From positions 1-64,000 of the forward strand of contig NZ_FQVC01000010.1 in NCBI RefSeq assembly GCF_900128975.1: a stretch of 64,000 bases of DNA, written 5' to 3'. Within the stretch, counting starts at the first letter, position 1. The number at the start of each line of letters is the position of its first letter. Below the pieces are notes generated by a model that saw only the letters and a list, made by a program, of their open reading frames with translations, had not been told where the DNA came from and did no database searches. This DNA comes from Devosia limi DSM 17137. GTDB lineage: Bacteria; Pseudomonadota; Alphaproteobacteria; Rhizobiales; Devosiaceae. Shown one piece after another: positions 1-8,308 of this stretch. A program made the position numbers and the translations under genes.

Positions 1-278
1 GAGTCGATGAACTGCATGGAGTCCGGGGACTTTGCGGCAAGAACCTGGAACACCCGCACCCACACGCCAGCCTTGGCCCAACGGTTGAAGCGGTTGTAGA
101 CCGTTGTCGAGGGTCCATAGCGCTCGGGCAGGTCGCGCCAGGGCGAACCGGTTCTCAACACCCAGAATATGCCGTTCAGGACCCTGCGGTCGTCTACGCG
201 CGCAACCCCGCGCGGCTTGTTCGGCAACAGGGGCCTAATGAGTTCCCACTCGACATCTGTCAGATCAAATCGCGCCAT
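1..278 (-). CDS. IS5-family transposase, N-terminal part (cut by window edge)
   Basis: Reading leftward from an ATG at 278, the protein begins MARFDLTDVEWELI and continues with the typical IS5/IS427 N-terminal pattern: 'RPLLPNK', then 'DDRRVLNGIFWVLRTGSPW', 'LPERYG', and 'VYNRFNRWAKAGVW'. These are family hallmarks of the DUF4096 half of the transposase, ahead of the DDE catalytic domain. About 92 codons are visible, and the gene continues beyond base 1. In this group the transposase is often split into two overlapping frames joined by frameshifting, so this may be only orfA. No disruption is seen in the visible part. Confidence 0.8.
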   Translation of the reverse strand, partial: MARFDLTDVEWELIRPLLPNKPRGVARVDDRRVLNGIFWVLRTGSPWRDLPERYGPSTTVYNRFNRWAKAGVWVRVFQVLAAKSPDSMQFID

Positions 279-355
279 CGCACCCTCCGATTAGCCTGGA
301 GAGTGAATCACGATGGCGCCTAATCGGGAATCCCGTTTATGAGTTCAGAACCTAG
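1..355 (-). mobile_element. IS5-family insertion sequence, right-hand part only
   Basis: The first ~350 bases hold the 5' part of an IS5-family transposase gene on the minus strand plus its non-coding end. The stretch after the start codon, through about 345-355, resembles the terminal region of IS427-group elements, but I cannot see the other end, so the exact inverted repeat and any target duplication are undetermined. The element runs off the left edge of the window. It borders the first catabolic cassette. Confidence 0.6.
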
Positions 356-556
356 CAGAGGGTGTATAGCCGGCAGTCCGTTGGAGCTTCCCTCCCTATG
401 TTGAACGGAAGTTGTGCTAATCTTTGGAGCTCAGGCAGGCACGGCGTGGCTTCAGCTCAGCTTCGCCTACTGCAGATACATTAGTGCAAGGCGCAGTTCC
501 GAAACTCATCGTCGTTCGACACTCAAAACGCCGAGCATGGCACTTCATGAAACATG

Positions 557-592
557 TTGACATAATGTCCATAGATGTTGATATTATGTCAA
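557..592. promoter_or_regulatory. Tandem palindromic operator and probable promoter upstream of the first operon
   Basis: Two copies of a near-palindrome stand 21 bp apart, centre to centre: TTGACATAATGTCCA at 557-571 and TTGATATTATGTCAA at 578-592. The consensus is TTGAYATWATGTCAA. With one flanking base group included, ATGTTGACATAATGTC (554-569) and ATGTTGATATTATGTC (575-590) match at 14 of 16 positions. The outer arms TTGACATAAT and ATTATGTCAA form a perfect 10-bp inverted repeat. A TTGACA (557-562) and a TATTAT (582-587), 19 bp apart, could be the promoter, so a bound repressor would cover it. The TetR protein at the end of the operon is the obvious candidate ligand, but this is inference. 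Confidence 0.7.
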
Positions 593-618
593 TCTGGATT
601 GCCATGTGGGACATGTGA

Positions 619-2697
619 ATGAACGACCAGCAGATTGCTTCTCGACTCAGCGGGTTGGATGCCCTGATTTCGCCCCGGCGCATCGCCGTGGTTGGCGTCT
701 CGGTGGCCGCGCCGCTATCCTGGGGCCATCGCGTTGTCCGGGTCTTGCTGGATGGCGGATTTGACGGCCACGTCACCGTGGTTCATCCCAAGAGTGAGTT
801 TCCGGGCGTCCGCACCGTAAGGCAGCTTGTCGATCTCGAAGCGCCCGAACTGGTGGTCATATGCGTGCCGGCAGTCGCCTCGATCGAGGTGGTGCGTCAG
901 GCGCGCGCCGTCGGTGCCAAGGCGGTCATCGTCTTTGCCTCCGAGTTTGCCGAAATATCGGCGGCGGGTGAAGTGTTGCAGCGGCAACTGGTCGAGGCCG
1001 CCGGCGAGATGCTGATGCTTGGGCCGAACTGCTTTGGCATTTCCAACCGCGTCGACAATGTGAAGCTGTCGGCCGCGCCGTTTTTGAACAATCCGCTGAA
1101 CCCTCCTGGGTCGGTGGCGCTGGTGGCGCAATCAGGCGCACTCGGCCTGGTGCTCAGCCGTTGCGTTGAGGAAGCGGGCAGTGGCTACAGCTATTTTGTA
1201 AGTGTCGGCAATGAAGCGACGCTCGGTGCGGCCCAGGTGGCCCGCCAGCTTGTAGAACGCGACGAGGTGGGCATTATCCTGCTTTATCTCGAAGCCATTC
1301 GCGACCCGCAGATGCTGGCCGAAGCGGCCATGCGCGCCAATGATCTGGGCAAGCGCGTGGTGCTGCTGAGTGCCGGCACCTCCGAGGCCGGCCAGCGCGC
1401 CGCGCTGTCGCATACTGCGGCGATTGCTGGCAATGACCTGTTCCTGACCAGTCTCTGCGATGATTTCGGGATCGTGCGTATCCATGACGACGAGGATGTC
1501 AAACCCGTGCTTGCTGCGCTCGAGCGCGGTTGGGTGATGCCCCAATCCCCGCGCGTTTGCATCCTGTCCAATTCGGGCGGCGCTGGCGCGGTGCTGGCTG
1601 ACCGCGTGGAAGCCGCGGGCGGCCGCGTGATGCCGCTGGCCGCCGAGACGCGCGCCAAAATGGCTGCAATCGGCATGATCGGTGCCGGCGACAGCAACCC
1701 CATCGATATGGGCGGTGGCTGGGAGGCCGTGCTGGAACTGTTCGAGCCGACGCTGGACGTGCTGGTTGCCGCAGAAGAGATCGACGCCCTCGTGGTCTAT
1801 ATCGCCTTCGGTGAAATGTGCATCGACAAGGTTGTCCCCGTGGCGCGGCTCTGCTCGGCTTGTGCCAAGCCAGTCACCTTCATCTGGCAGATCGCGCCGC
1901 AAGAGGGGCTCGATCAGGTCAAGACTCCCGGCATATTGGCGCGCAGCATGGGTGAGGGCGCCCGCATGCTGGCCTCGCAGATGAAACTGCGTGCGGCACG
2001 CAACGCCCGCTGGCAGCCCCTTGAGCGACAGGTTATCGCCTTGCCAGCGCTGGCGCCGCAGCAGCGGACGCTGGCTGAGCATGAGAGTACGGCATTGCTG
2101 TCGGGCTGCGGGCTGACCTTTGTGCCATCCGAATTTGGCGCCGTCGATCAGCTCGAGGAATTGGCGGCGCGGGTATTGGCACAGGGTTGGGAGCGGCTGG
2201 TCGTCAAGGGCAATGCCGCTGACGTGCCCCATCGCAACAAGGTCGGTCTAGTCCGGGTCGGCGTCACGCCGACGGAACTGGCTGCTACTCTGAGACAAAT
2301 GGCTGGCGTGCTGGATCACCATTCCAGCGATCCGCGCCGTGGCCTGCTGGTGCAGCCGATGGTGGCATTCGACGACGAAATCGGGGTCGGCGCGCTGGTC
2401 GACCCGCTCTATGGGCCGGTGCTGATCATCGGGCCGGGTGGCGTCGGCATCGAATCTGCTGTGGGGCGGCGTGATGCGCTGCTGCTCAGCACCGATCGCG
2501 CGACCTGGGACAGCTACGCCCAGCGTATCGAAGCGCGCTACCAACTCAACGCCGGTACGATCCGGCCCGTTATCGATGCTGTCGCCACGCTGATGAGCGC
2601 CGGCAGCATTGCAGAAATCGACGTAAATCCAATGGTTCGAACCGAAGCGGGCGGGGTTATTGCCCTCGACGCGTTGGTTGTCGTCGACCGGACCTGA
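619..2697 (+). CDS. Acetate--CoA ligase / acyl-CoA synthetase family protein (NDP-forming)
   Basis: This 692-residue protein has the layout of single-chain NDP-forming acyl-CoA synthetases. A CoA-binding Rossmann domain comes first (about 12-145, 'SPRRIAVVGVS' and 'MLGPNCFGISN'), then a succinyl-CoA-ligase-like domain (about 150-290) with the phospho-histidine motif 'ALSHTAAIAGN', a second flavodoxin-like part (about 300-450), and a C-terminal ATP-grasp domain (about 480-690, 'VVKGNAADVPHRNKVG', 'EIDVNPM'). The family makes an acyl-CoA from an acid, CoA and ATP, giving ADP and phosphate. The ATG at 619 follows a stop directly and has no strong Shine-Dalgarno. It heads the operon, so it probably activates the acid made by the downstream dehydrogenases. 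The substrate is unknown. Confidence 0.85.
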   Translation: MNDQQIASRLSGLDALISPRRIAVVGVSVAAPLSWGHRVVRVLLDGGFDGHVTVVHPKSEFPGVRTVRQLVDLEAPELVVICVPAVASIEVVRQARAVGAKAVIVFASEFAEISAAGEVLQRQLVEAAGEMLMLGPNCFGISNRVDNVKLSAAPFLNNPLNPPGSVALVAQSGALGLVLSRCVEEAGSGYSYFVSVGNEATLGAAQVARQLVERDEVGIILLYLEAIRDPQMLAEAAMRANDLGKRVVLLSAGTSEAGQRAALSHTAAIAGNDLFLTSLCDDFGIVRIHDDEDVKPVLAALERGWVMPQSPRVCILSNSGGAGAVLADRVEAAGGRVMPLAAETRAKMAAIGMIGAGDSNPIDMGGGWEAVLELFEPTLDVLVAAEEIDALVVYIAFGEMCIDKVVPVARLCSACAKPVTFIWQIAPQEGLDQVKTPGILARSMGEGARMLASQMKLRAARNARWQPLERQVIALPALAPQQRTLAEHESTALLSGCGLTFVPSEFGAVDQLEELAARVLAQGWERLVVKGNAADVPHRNKVGLVRVGVTPTELAATLRQMAGVLDHHSSDPRRGLLVQPMVAFDDEIGVGALVDPLYGPVLIIGPGGVGIESAVGRRDALLLSTDRATWDSYAQRIEARYQLNAGTIRPVIDAVATLMSAGSIAEIDVNPMVRTEAGGVIALDALVVVDRT

Positions 2698-2747
2698 GAC
2701 CAGCAGCGCCGCAACAACTGCACCAATAACGCCTGGAGGAGAAGACG

Positions 2748-3773
2748 ATGCGAATTCTTTATGGACTAACGCTGACTGCAGCGCTGATTGCGACGGGGCC
2801 TGCCCTGGCCCAGGACAAGCCGTCGCAGATCGTGTCGGCCAATACCGGTGGCCCCTACATGGAAGCCACGCTTGAGGCTTGGGGTAAGCCCTTCACCGAG
2901 GAAACCGGCATTGAAGTGCTGGGTGATGGCCCTCAGACGCTGCCCCAGCTCAAGCAGATGGTTGATGCCGGCCGCGTCACCTGGGACGTGGTGGAAGTAC
3001 CGCCCGTGTTCACGCTGCGCTATTGCGGCACGCTGTTCCAGAAGTTGCCGGCCGATCTGCAGAACCTCGAGAATGTCATTCCCGGCTTCGGCAATGAATG
3101 TGGCGTGCCGGATGCTGGCTATGCCAATCTGATGCTCTACAATACGGAAACCTACCCCGATGGCGGCCCGCAGAATTGGGCTGACTTCTTCGATACCGAG
3201 AAGTTCCCCGGCACGCGCGGTCTGTGGGATGGCGCCGAGGGCGTCAATCTGGAAATCGCCCTGATGGCCGACGGCGTGGCGCCCGAAGATATATATCCGA
3301 TGGACCTCGACCGGGCCTTTGCCAAGCTGACCGAACTGCGCCCCAATCTGGTGTTCTGGCGCTCGGGTGCCCAATCTACCCAGATGATGGAAAGCCAGGA
3401 AGTCGACATGCTGATGGCATGGTCGTCGCGGGCCTATCCGGCGCTCAAGAACGGCGCGCCCTTCGAGCCGGTGTGGAACCAGCATATCGTCTACAACAAC
3501 GTGCTGGCCATTCCGATGGGCGCAGCGCATCCGGACGTGAGCGCTGACTATATCCGTCTTGCCATCCGCCCCGACCGCCAGGCGCGCATTTCCGAACTCT
3601 ACCCGATCACACCCGCCATCATCGGCACCAGCCCGAACCTCGATGAAGCTGGCCTGAAAGTGTTCGCCGCCACACCGGAACGGACTGCCAATGCCGTGCG
3701 GCCCAATCTGGCCTGGGTCGCCGAGCATTCCGAAGAAATCCAGAAGCGCTGGACTGAATGGTTGAATAACTAA
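2748..3773 (+). CDS. ABC transporter substrate-binding protein, spermidine/putrescine (PotD) type
   Basis: The 341-residue protein starts with a Sec signal peptide (MRILYGLTLTAALIATGPALA, likely cut after the ALA box near residue 21) and then a family-1/PotD-like periplasmic binding fold. Visible signs are 'VSANTGGPYMEA', 'GVPDAGYANLMLYN', 'NWADFFDTEKFPGTRGLWDG' and 'DMLMAWSSRAYPALKNG'. The start is fixed by a GGAGGAG ribosome binding site 7-9 bases upstream. It should bind the imported ligand in the periplasm and deliver it to the fused permease and ATPase encoded next. PotD-type proteins bind polyamines, but relatives bind many small organic ions, so the ligand is open. A hairpin follows the stop codon. 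Confidence 0.87.
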   Translation: MRILYGLTLTAALIATGPALAQDKPSQIVSANTGGPYMEATLEAWGKPFTEETGIEVLGDGPQTLPQLKQMVDAGRVTWDVVEVPPVFTLRYCGTLFQKLPADLQNLENVIPGFGNECGVPDAGYANLMLYNTETYPDGGPQNWADFFDTEKFPGTRGLWDGAEGVNLEIALMADGVAPEDIYPMDLDRAFAKLTELRPNLVFWRSGAQSTQMMESQEVDMLMAWSSRAYPALKNGAPFEPVWNQHIVYNNVLAIPMGAAHPDVSADYIRLAIRPDRQARISELYPITPAIIGTSPNLDEAGLKVFAATPERTANAVRPNLAWVAEHSEEIQKRWTEWLNN

Positions 3774-3790
3774 GCCAGCATCCCTGCCTT

Positions 3791-3822
3791 GGCGGGCCGC
3801 GCCTGCAAGCGCGCGCCCCGCC
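3791..3822 (+). promoter_or_regulatory. Intercistronic hairpin between binding-protein and permease genes
   Basis: GGCGGG (3791-3796) pairs with CCCGCC (3817-3822), and CGCGC (3798-3802) pairs with an inner GCGCG. This gives a GC-rich stem with no run of T after it. It probably protects or partly terminates the mRNA downstream of the binding-protein gene, as in malE-malF, rather than ending the operon. Confidence 0.5.
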
Positions 3823-3883
3823 GCCACTGAAGCAATCCTCGCCGGCCGAGGAGGGTGTCCTAATTGCACGCCAGGAGAACCCC

Positions 3884-5530
3884 ATGCGTAATCCCGTTGC
3901 CCTGATCGCTGGCCCAAGCCGGCAGACGGCACTGCTGATGCTGCCCATCGTCGTGTTCCTCGGGATTTTCTTTGCCTGGCCCGTGCTGCTGGTGCTGGCC
4001 AACAGCTTTGGTGGTGCCGATGGCTGGGTGAGCCAGTATGTCGAATTCTTTTCGAGCAATACCTATGTGCGCATCCTGATCCGCACCATTACCGTGGCAG
4101 TCTCGGTTACGGCGCTGTGCCTGCTGATCGGCTATCCCTATGCCTATCTGATGGCGCGGACGCGCGGCAAGACGCTTGCGCTGCTCATGGGCGTGGTGCT
4201 GCTGTCGTTCTTCTCCAGCGTCATGGTGCGCAGCTTCGCCTGGATCGTGCTGCTGCAGCGCAACGGCGTCATCGATCGCCTGGCCAGCTGGCTCGGTTTT
4301 GACGGCCTGGTGCTGCGCGGCAGCACCTTTGGCGTCAGCCTTGCCATGGTGCAGGTGATGCTGCCCTTCATGATCTTTCCGCTCTATAGCGCTATGGCCG
4401 GCATCGATACGCGACTGGAACGCGCCGCCACCTCGCTCGGCGCGAGCCGTTGGACGATTTTCTACCGGATCTGGTTGCCGCTGACGCGTCCCGGCATCAT
4501 CGGCGGCTCGGTGATCGTGTTCGTCACCTCGCTGGGCTTCTACGTGATCCCCGGCCTTGTGGGGTCGCCGTCCAATCAGTTGCTGTCGCATCTCATCTAC
4601 TCGCTCATCAACACCACGCTGAACATCCCGCTCGCCTCGGCGTCATCGGTGGTCATGCTGGTGCTGGCGCTGCTCGTGGTGCTGCCCGCAATGCTTAAGA
4701 TTAATGTCGCTGGCGGCGCGGCCAGCCATTTTGGTGGTGACGGCATCGCGGCATCCTATGTTTCGCGCTGGCTGTGGTTCTGGGCCGGGCTGGTGACCAT
4801 CCTGCTGCTGTTGCCAGGTCTTGTCGTCATTCCGCTGAGCTTCCCGGAAAACCGCAGCTTCGCCTTCCCACCCCAAGGCTTTTCGCTGAAGTGGTATGCC
4901 AACTTCTTCCAGGACCGCCAGTGGTGGGGCTCGCTGCTGACCTCGCTGCAGATTGCCGTGCTGGTGACCCTGACCTCGACCACGCTGTCGGTGTTTGCCG
5001 GTCTGGCGCTGCGGCGCGCCTCGGCGAAAACCAAAACTATCATCCGGGCGCTGGTGCTCACCCCCAGGATCGTGCCGGGCGTCATCATCGCCATGGCGGT
5101 CTATGGCATGTTCCTGGACTGGCGGCTGAACATCACCCTGCCGGGCTTTGTCATCGCCCACACCATCATGGCGCTGCCCTTCGCCTTCATCCCCATCGCA
5201 GCGACGCTGGAGCAGTTCGATACGCGGTTCGAACAGGCGGCGGCCAGCCTGGGCGCATCAAAGTGGACGACGTTCTTCCAGATCATCCTGCCGCTCATTC
5301 GCACGGGCATGCTGACGGGCGCGCTGTTTGCCTTCGTCATCTCCTTTGATGAGGTGGTGGTGTCGCTGTTCATCGGTGGGGTCGGCCTGCGCACGCTGCC
5401 GGTGCAGATGTATTCTTCCATCGCCAACGATATCGACCCGACCATTGCTGCGGCGTCCACCATGCTGCTGCTGATGACTGCCGTTCTGGTGGTGGCAAGC
5501 ACAGTCTTCAACCAACGGAGGGCCCGCTAA
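3884..5530 (+). CDS. Fused ABC transporter permease (two PotB/PotC-like halves in one chain)
   Basis: At 548 residues this is twice the size of a single permease. It carries two binding-protein-dependent transport domains in tandem, about 12 hydrophobic segments in all. Each half ends in an EAA-type loop for ATPase contact: 'ERAATSLGASRWTIFYRIWLP' in the first half (about 185) and 'EQAAASLGASKWTTFFQIILP' in the second (about 450). Such fusions are known for iron and polyamine-type importers. The ATG at 3884 has an AGGAG site seven bases upstream. The stop codon overlaps the next start by one base (TAATG), so expression is coupled to the ATPase. The chain could form the whole membrane channel alone. 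Confidence 0.87.
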   Translation: MRNPVALIAGPSRQTALLMLPIVVFLGIFFAWPVLLVLANSFGGADGWVSQYVEFFSSNTYVRILIRTITVAVSVTALCLLIGYPYAYLMARTRGKTLALLMGVVLLSFFSSVMVRSFAWIVLLQRNGVIDRLASWLGFDGLVLRGSTFGVSLAMVQVMLPFMIFPLYSAMAGIDTRLERAATSLGASRWTIFYRIWLPLTRPGIIGGSVIVFVTSLGFYVIPGLVGSPSNQLLSHLIYSLINTTLNIPLASASSVVMLVLALLVVLPAMLKINVAGGAASHFGGDGIAASYVSRWLWFWAGLVTILLLLPGLVVIPLSFPENRSFAFPPQGFSLKWYANFFQDRQWWGSLLTSLQIAVLVTLTSTTLSVFAGLALRRASAKTKTIIRALVLTPRIVPGVIIAMAVYGMFLDWRLNITLPGFVIAHTIMALPFAFIPIAATLEQFDTRFEQAAASLGASKWTTFFQIILPLIRTGMLTGALFAFVISFDEVVVSLFIGGVGLRTLPVQMYSSIANDIDPTIAAASTMLLLMTAVLVVASTVFNQRRAR

Positions 5531-6621
5531 TGGCCGGCGATATTGCACGCGGCGCGCGTCTCGAACTGCGCGATCTGGGTAAATCCTATGGCGGCCTCAA
5601 GGTGCTGGCCGACGTCAATCTGAGCGTCAATCCAGGAGAGTTCATAACCTTTCTGGGGCCTAGTGGCTCGGGCAAGACCACAACACTCAACCTCATTGCC
5701 GGCTTTGTCGATCCCGATGCCGGTGGCGTCATGCAACTTGATGGCCGCGACCTGGGCGGCGTGCCTGCAAACCGGCGCGACATCGGCGTGGTGTTCCAGA
5801 ATTATGCGCTGTTTCCGCATATGACGGTGCGGGCAAACATTGCCTTCCCCTTGCGCCAGCGTCGGCCGCGGCCGGATGCGGACGCGATTGACCGTCGCGT
5901 CAACGAAGTGCTGGCGCTGGTGCATCTTGAAGCACTGGGCGACCGGTTTCCCCACCAGCTGTCGGGCGGCCAGCAGCAGCGGGTGGCGCTGGCGCGCGCC
6001 GTGGTGTTCGAACCAAAGCTGCTATTGCTCGACGAGCCCCTGGGCGCGCTCGACAAGCGCTTGCGTGAAGCGCTGCAGATGGAACTGCGCCGCATCCATC
6101 GTGAGCTGGGCGTCACCATTGTGTTTGTGACCCACGATCAGGACGAAGCCCTGACGTTGTCGGATCGGGTGGTGGTGTTTCGGGAGGGCGCTGTCGAGCA
6201 GATCGGCACACCCGAACAGCTCTATGATAATCCCGGCAGCGAATTTGTCGCCACCTTCCTCGGCGATTCCAATATTTTCGCCGGCAACGTGCAGAATGGC
6301 GTCTTTGCAGCGCCAGACCTGGGCGGGCGGTTTGCGGCGCTGCCCGACGTCGCCGATGGCCCGGCCAAGATCATGGTGCGGCCCGAGCGTGTCAGCGTTG
6401 CGCTGAGCGATAACGACGCCATCCTGGGTAATGCCGTGCCCGTGACGATTTCGGACATCGTGTTTGCCGGTTCGAGCATTCGTGTCGAAGGCCGTAACGC
6501 GCTGGGCGCGACGCTGATTGCGCGCTGCGGCAATGTCGACAAGGCGCTGGCGATCGGCAACGCCGCGTGGTTCGGCTGGGACGCTGACTCGACCCGCCTG
6601 ATTGGCCGGTCGGCAGCATGA
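5530..6621 (+). CDS. ABC transporter ATP-binding protein, PotA type
   Basis: This 363-residue cytoplasmic ATPase has Walker A 'GPSGSGKTT' (about 46-54), Q-loop 'VVFQNYALFPHMTV', signature 'LSGGQQQRVALARAVV', Walker B 'LLLLDEPLGALD', the switch histidine in 'FVTHDQDEAL', and a C-terminal TOBE-like domain (about 270-350). The layout is that of polyamine, sulfate and sugar importer ATPases. It overlaps the fused permease by one base and the next gene by four (ATGA), so it sits in the middle of a tightly coupled operon. It powers uptake of the ligand bound by the protein at 2748. Confidence 0.9.
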   Translation: MAGDIARGARLELRDLGKSYGGLKVLADVNLSVNPGEFITFLGPSGSGKTTTLNLIAGFVDPDAGGVMQLDGRDLGGVPANRRDIGVVFQNYALFPHMTVRANIAFPLRQRRPRPDADAIDRRVNEVLALVHLEALGDRFPHQLSGGQQQRVALARAVVFEPKLLLLDEPLGALDKRLREALQMELRRIHRELGVTIVFVTHDQDEALTLSDRVVVFREGAVEQIGTPEQLYDNPGSEFVATFLGDSNIFAGNVQNGVFAAPDLGGRFAALPDVADGPAKIMVRPERVSVALSDNDAILGNAVPVTISDIVFAGSSIRVEGRNALGATLIARCGNVDKALAIGNAAWFGWDADSTRLIGRSAA

Positions 6622-8297
6622 GCGGGATTACGCCCACCGCCGCCACAGTGCAGGCGATCGCCGAACTGGCCATGGCGGAGCCGCTGGCCAATCGTGCCGC
6701 GCTGCGCGACCGCATGGCTGGCGCCAGCGTCGATGTGCTGGTGGTGGGCGGCGGCATTACAGGGGCCGGCGTGGCGCTGGACGCAGCGTCGCGCGGTTTT
6801 AGCGTCGCGCTGGTGGAACAGGGCGATTTCGCCTCGGGCACCTCCTCGCGCTCATCGAAGATGATCCATGGTGGCTTTCGCTACCTGCAGACGGGCGATG
6901 TGGCGCTGGTGCGCGAGTCTCTGCGCGAACGCTATGCGCTGCAGCGCAATGCAGCCCATCTCGTGACGGTCATGCCATTCATGATCCCGCTATTCCTCAA
7001 GGGCGGCGTCATCAATCCAAAACTCTCGCGTGCGCTGGGCGGGGCCCTTTGGAGCTATCAGCTGGCCGGCGCCTGGCGGCTGGGCAAGCGCCATCGGCGT
7101 CTCGATCATCAGGCGGTCAGCGCCCACATGAGCGGCCTCGACATGGAGCGAATCGGGGCTGGCTACCTGTTCCACGATCTGCGCACCGATGACGCGCGCC
7201 TGACCCTGGCGGTACTGGCATCTGCCGTGGGGCAGGGGGCCGCCGTCCTGAACTATGCGCGTTGCACCGGCGTCTCCGCCTTTGACCGCGATGGTCGCAC
7301 CGCCCATATCGCGGTTGGTGGCGAAAATATCGAAATCCGAGCGCGCGTCATCGTCAATGCCACGGGCGTATGGGCACAGAACTTCCTCGACATTGCCGGC
7401 ATTGCCAGCGACCGGCAGTTGGCGCCCGCCAAGGGCACCCATCTAGTGGTGCCGCGGGCGCTCACCGGCAATGACATCGCCGTCAGCCTGCCCACCAGCG
7501 ACCGCCGCACCATTTCGGTCGTCAATGAGGGCCCCTTTGCCTATATCGGTTCGACCGAAAGCACCGATCCGGACGATATCAACCAACCCAGCATCACCCA
7601 GTCCGATGTCGATTACATCCTGAGCGGCGTCAACCGGCACCTCAAGCGTCCGATTGCCCCGAGCGATGTCACTGGCGGTTGGGCCGGGTTCCGGCCACTG
7701 ATCTCGGGCGGCAAGTCTGCGCGCAGTTCAGATCTTTCACGCAAGCATTCCATATCGGTCGAAGCCGAGGGTGTCGTGACAGTCACCGGCGGCAAGCTGA
7801 CTACCTATCGCGAAATGGCGGAAGGCACGGTCAATGCCATCTGCGGTATCCTCAACCGACGCGTCGCCTGCCGCACGCGTGACCTCAAGCTGCATGGCTT
7901 TGGCCCGGGGGCCAGCCACCTCAGTGATGGGCAGCGGTTAGACAAGCGCTATGGCACCAAGGCGGCTGCCATCACGCAGATCGTCACCATGTCGCCGCCA
8001 CTGGGTCACAGCGTCACGCCCCTCGGCGACACGCTGCTCGCCGAAGTCGTCTGGGGCCTGCAGGCAGAGATGGCGGCCAGCTTGGCTGATGCCCTGCTGC
8101 GCCGCACGCGCATTGCGCTCTATGACGGCCGTGCCGTGCTGGCCAATGCCGAGCAGATCGGCCTGATCGTGGGCCGCGGGGTCGGTTGGAGCCCCAGCCA
8201 GATTGCGCTCGAGACTGAACAGCTCAAATCCACGCTTCGCCACGAATTGGGGGTGCTTGCGCACGACCTCCCCACCGTCGTGCCATGTCAATCTTGA
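6618..8297 (+). CDS. FAD-dependent glycerol-3-phosphate dehydrogenase-like protein (GlpD family)
   Basis: The 559-residue protein carries a DadA/GlpD FAD fold. The dinucleotide motif 'VLVVGGGITGAGVALDAASRG' begins near residue 36, after an N-terminal extension of about 33 residues, and is followed by 'GTSSRSSKMIHGGFRYLQ', a strong GlpD signature. The C-terminal GlpD cap domain (about 405-550) is present. GlpD enzymes oxidise sn-glycerol-3-phosphate to dihydroxyacetone phosphate at the membrane and pass electrons to quinone. Here it starts with an ATGA overlap to the ATPase and precedes an alkyl-DHAP-synthase-like gene and an FGGY kinase, so a phosphorylated, glycerol-like substrate is likely. 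It may not be the housekeeping GlpD. Confidence 0.83.
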   Translation: MSGITPTAATVQAIAELAMAEPLANRAALRDRMAGASVDVLVVGGGITGAGVALDAASRGFSVALVEQGDFASGTSSRSSKMIHGGFRYLQTGDVALVRESLRERYALQRNAAHLVTVMPFMIPLFLKGGVINPKLSRALGGALWSYQLAGAWRLGKRHRRLDHQAVSAHMSGLDMERIGAGYLFHDLRTDDARLTLAVLASAVGQGAAVLNYARCTGVSAFDRDGRTAHIAVGGENIEIRARVIVNATGVWAQNFLDIAGIASDRQLAPAKGTHLVVPRALTGNDIAVSLPTSDRRTISVVNEGPFAYIGSTESTDPDDINQPSITQSDVDYILSGVNRHLKRPIAPSDVTGGWAGFRPLISGGKSARSSDLSRKHSISVEAEGVVTVTGGKLTTYREMAEGTVNAICGILNRRVACRTRDLKLHGFGPGASHLSDGQRLDKRYGTKAAAITQIVTMSPPLGHSVTPLGDTLLAEVVWGLQAEMAASLADALLRRTRIALYDGRAVLANAEQIGLIVGRGVGWSPSQIALETEQLKSTLRHELGVLAHDLPTVVPCQS

Positions 8298-8308
8298 TAG
8301 GAAACCAA

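Noticed and set aside
1132-2232. Long minus-strand frame (366 codons) opposite the CoA ligase gene
   Set aside because: It is the antisense shadow of a well-supported gene in GC-rich DNA and shows no domain, start signal or sensible composition (very rich in His, Arg and Gln).
2766-3932. Minus-strand frame of 388 codons over the PotD-like gene
   Set aside because: Antisense shadow of a gene with a signal peptide and binding-protein motifs; no protein-family pattern.
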